This document shows, one piece after another, positions 4,088-6,150 of a DNA stretch of 6,150 nucleotides (positions within the stretch are counted from its first letter, which is position 1; each line of letters begins with the position of its first letter). The DNA lies in contig JAFGJP010000286.1 of NCBI GenBank assembly GCA_016929035.1, positions 1 to 6,150 on the forward strand. Reading direction: 5' to 3'. The notes under the pieces were generated by a model, which ran no database searches, was not told the origin of the DNA, and saw only the letters and a list, made by a program, of their open reading frames with translations. The translations under genes were made by a program, and so were the position numbers. This DNA is from Candidatus Auribacterota bacterium. Its GTDB lineage: Bacteria > Auribacterota > JAFGBW01 > JAFGJP01.

Positions 4088-5221
4088 ATGTCTTGGAAAA
4101 TGCAAGCACAATCTCTTAAAGTTCTTTTAGTCGAGGATTCTCACCTGCACGCTCAGGTTGCTCAGAAGCTCTTGAATGACATTCAGGATGAAAATTTTCA
4201 AATTGAATGGGCCAGCAGCCTTTCCCAAGGGCTTGAATACCTGAAAAAAGCGTATTTTGATGTTATTTTACTTGATCTGACCCTTCCTGACAGCCGGGGC
4301 CTTGATACATTCGCCAGGCTTTGCGCGTCTGTTCCGGAGATCCCGATTATTGTTCTCAGCGGATTGGATGACAAGAAAATCGCCATAGACGCTGTAAAGC
4401 AGGGCGCGCAGGATTACATTGTCAAAGGCGAAATGTATGGCGAGCTTCTCGTGAGGGCTATTCACTATGCTATCGAGCGAAAAAAGATGGAAGGGGAGCT
4501 GAAAAGAACCCTGGAAGAACTTAAGCGCTCCAACGAAGAACTGGAGCAGTTCGCGTACGTGGCTTCGCATGACCTGCAGGAGCCTCTTCGCATGGTTGGC
4601 AGCTATGTTCAGTTGCTTGAAAAACGCTATAAGGGAAAACTGGATTCAAACGCCGATGACTTTATCGCGTTCGCTGTTGACGGTGTCAGCCGCATGCAGG
4701 GCCTGATAAGCGATCTCCTGAAATATTCGCGGGTAGGAACGCGCGGGAAAGATTTTCGCCTCGTCGATGTTCAGTCGCTTCTCAAGCAGGCGATGGATAA
4801 TCTGCAGGTGGCCTTAAAGGAATGCGGAGCAGAAGTGACATACGAAAACCTTCCGGAAGTCATGGCTGATGATGTTCAGCTGATCCAGCTCCTGCAAAAC
4901 CTCATCGGGAACGCTGTAAAATTTAAAAGCGGTAAACCTCCCCGGATACACGTTTATGCGGAAAAAAAGAGAAGCGAATGGGTGTTTTGCGTGGAGGATA
5001 ACGGCATCGGAATCGATCTCAAGCATGGAGAAAGGATATTTAAGATCTTCCAGCGTCTTCATACGCGGGAAGAATATCAGGGAACCGGAATCGGCCTTGC
5101 TGTTTGTAAAAGGATCGTGGAAAGGCATGGCGGACGGATCTGGGTCGAGTCTCAAAAAGGTGAAGGCTCATCGTTTTTTTTCACACTGCCTTCAGAAGGA
5201 ACATCAAGCCCGACGCAATAA
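4088..5221 (+). CDS. Soluble hybrid histidine kinase: receiver - HisKA - HATPase
   Basis: The protein has 377 residues. Residues 10-125 form a receiver domain with acidic pocket E16-D17, phospho-acceptor D63 (ILLDLTLPD), S91 and K113. Residues 129-156 form a coiled-coil linker. HisKA follows with phospho-His H161 in SHDLQEPLR, of the type common in phytochrome-like kinases. The HATPase domain shows the N box around N271/N275 (QNLIGNAVKFK), the G1 box DNGIGI (304-309), the F box FKIFQRLH and the G2 box GTGIGLAV (332-339). All catalytic residues are present. There is no transmembrane segment and no PAS, GAF or other sensor domain, so the input probably comes through phosphorylation of the N-terminal receiver by another kinase, or through a partner protein. 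The start at 4088 lacks an SD; M5 (4100) is an alternative. The response regulator gene starts 11 bases downstream and is the likely phosphate acceptor. Confidence 0.96.
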   Translation: MSWKMQAQSLKVLLVEDSHLHAQVAQKLLNDIQDENFQIEWASSLSQGLEYLKKAYFDVILLDLTLPDSRGLDTFARLCASVPEIPIIVLSGLDDKKIAIDAVKQGAQDYIVKGEMYGELLVRAIHYAIERKKMEGELKRTLEELKRSNEELEQFAYVASHDLQEPLRMVGSYVQLLEKRYKGKLDSNADDFIAFAVDGVSRMQGLISDLLKYSRVGTRGKDFRLVDVQSLLKQAMDNLQVALKECGAEVTYENLPEVMADDVQLIQLLQNLIGNAVKFKSGKPPRIHVYAEKKRSEWVFCVEDNGIGIDLKHGERIFKIFQRLHTREEYQGTGIGLAVCKRIVERHGGRIWVESQKGEGSSFFFTLPSEGTSSPTQ

Positions 5222-5232
5222 GGAGAAGGACC

Positions 5233-5685
5233 ATGGGACATTCAGAAGATATCAGGCCGGTTAATATTCTGCTGATTGAAGACAATCCCGGAGATGTGCG
5301 GCTGATCAAAGAAACGTTCAGCGAAGATAAATTCTACAACAGGCTTTTTGTTGCAAAAGACGGGGAAGAGGCAATGAATTTTCTGCGCAGGAAAGAGCCT
5401 TTTCCGGATGTCCCTCGTCCGGACATCATCCTTCTTGACCTTAACCTTCCAAAAATGAACGGGCACGAGGTTCTCTCGGAGATAAAAAGCGATCCGGACC
5501 TGAAGACCATCCCTGTAGTCATTTTGACAACGTCAGATGCTGAACAGGATATACAGAAAACCTATGAGAAGCATGTCAACTGCTACATTACCAAGCCTGT
5601 TGATCTTAACCAGTTCATACGAGTCGTCAAGGGGATTGAAGATTTCTGGCTGACTATGGTCAAGCTGCCTAAAAAAGAAAGTTGA
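5233..5685 (+). CDS. Stand-alone Rcp1-type response regulator
   Basis: The protein has 150 residues consisting of a single receiver domain (about 10-135) with no DNA-binding or enzymatic output domain. The key residues are all present: E16-D17 in LLIEDNPGDVRL, phospho-acceptor D69 in LLDLNLPKMNG, T99 in ILTTSD and K121 in ITKPVD. The EDNPGD start, the FLRRKEPFPDVPRPD insertion before the acceptor strand, and the IEDFWL end are typical of the Rcp1 family, which receives phosphate from phytochrome-type kinases. AGGAGAAGG overlaps the stop codon of the kinase and lies well before ATG 5233, so translation is probably coupled. It should act by protein-protein contact or as a relay to another kinase, possibly back to the receiver domain of a hybrid kinase. 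The output is unknown. Confidence 0.96.
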   Translation: MGHSEDIRPVNILLIEDNPGDVRLIKETFSEDKFYNRLFVAKDGEEAMNFLRRKEPFPDVPRPDIILLDLNLPKMNGHEVLSEIKSDPDLKTIPVVILTTSDAEQDIQKTYEKHVNCYITKPVDLNQFIRVVKGIEDFWLTMVKLPKKES

Positions 5686-5739
5686 AAGCGGAAGACTGGA
5701 AAGCTAAAATTTTTTCCTGAAGAACGTGGAGGCTTATCA

Positions 5740-6150
5740 ATGAGATACAAATTTTTATTGAGGATCTTTTTTGTGGTCATTTCTCTTATGGTATTATGTG
5801 GCTGTTCGTCATCTCCGAAAGTGAATCCTTCAAAGATCGCCTACATGGAGATTTTTATTCCTTCTCAGTTTGTTCCTGAAGAAAAAGCAATAGAGATACA
5901 GAATATTAACTTTGATGTTTTCATAGACGGCAAGATCTTCGGGCAGAGGCTTCAGCTTGAAAAGTCCGGCTTTGGCCGCCTTTACACATTGCTCAATCCC
6001 TATCGGGGCCACCGTTTCGGATCACGCTCCCTGAGCGATACGGCGATACCCTTTCCTCAGGGATGGCATGAGATCACGGTTGTCATGAGGCAGGAGGGCA
6101 AAGAATTTTTTGTGCCCCTTCGCCTGACAGGAAAAAAGACCTCGAGTTAT
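5740..6150 (+). CDS. Lipoprotein of unknown function (3' truncated)
   Basis: ATG 5740 lies 7 bases after GTGGAGG, and the frame stays open for 137 codons to the right edge. Residues 1-21 are a lipoprotein signal (MRYKFLLRIFF, then VVISLMVLCG) with the lipidated Cys at 22 in LCGCSSSP. A Cys at -2 is unusual, but the spacing, the preceding Gly and the following Ser run fit signal peptidase II. The residue after the Cys is Ser, which in a Gram-negative bacterium would suggest the outer membrane. The mature part looks beta-rich (AYMEIFIPSQFVP, NFDVFIDGKIFGQRL, HEITVVMRQEGKEFFVPLRL). The F-x-V-x-I-D-G-K pattern and the final strands resemble domains that hold a ligand-like 'value', but no family is recognised. 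It follows the regulator by 54 bases with no clear terminator, so it may be in the same operon. Confidence 0.88.
   Translation, partial: MRYKFLLRIFFVVISLMVLCGCSSSPKVNPSKIAYMEIFIPSQFVPEEKAIEIQNINFDVFIDGKIFGQRLQLEKSGFGRLYTLLNPYRGHRFGSRSLSDTAIPFPQGWHEITVVMRQEGKEFFVPLRLTGKKTSSY

Noticed and set aside
4814..5155. Minus-strand 113-residue frame
   Set aside because: It is antisense to the HATPase domain of the kinase, whose motifs are all intact.

Overview
This looks like a piece of a bacterial chromosome of moderate GC content, probably from an anaerobic or environmental Gram-negative lineage. A Desulfobacterota- or Nitrospirota-like host is a guess. The support is indirect: Sec signal peptides and a lipobox, sigma70-type promoters, strong Shine-Dalgarno (SD) sites, a kinase/Rcp1-type regulator pair, and AAAGTGCCT/TGAAGTTAAAGGA-type repeats. 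No marker gene fixes the taxonomy.

Layout. At 1-111 a reading frame entering from the left ends on the plus strand, inside an imperfect hairpin. It is separated by a strong bidirectional terminator (202-240) from a convergent minus-strand gene pair. That pair (846 to 249) encodes a small zinc-ribbon protein resembling the amino-group carrier protein LysW but with a very long Asp/Glu tail, followed by a small exported protein that also has an acidic C-terminus. Upstream lies a gene-free stretch (847-1084) that looks like an interspersed repeat and contains an orphan consensus ribosome-binding sequence. Next is a cysteine-free ArsR-family repressor (1417 to 1085) with a near-perfect sigma70 promoter and an operator-like set of inverted repeats.

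From 1418 to 1993 there is no convincing long gene. The segment about 1585-1890 is GC-rich and packed with hairpins closed by GNRA tetraloops. I read it as a structured non-coding RNA, most likely a HEARO/OMEGA-type guide RNA (the RNA partner of IscB nucleases) with no iscB gene beside it. Short inverted repeats lie on either side. This is the most interesting object in the window.

Three minus-strand genes of unknown function follow (3622 to 1994): two exported proteins and one apparently cytosolic protein. The first has a long leader with a 9-bp inverted repeat, and the last has its own good promoter. An AT-rich divergent intergenic region (3623-4087) separates them from a plus-strand cluster: a soluble receiver-histidine kinase hybrid without a sensor domain, a stand-alone Rcp1-type response regulator 11 bases later, and a lipoprotein gene cut off by the right edge. 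The kinase and regulator very probably form one phosphorelay. The lipoprotein may be co-transcribed with them.
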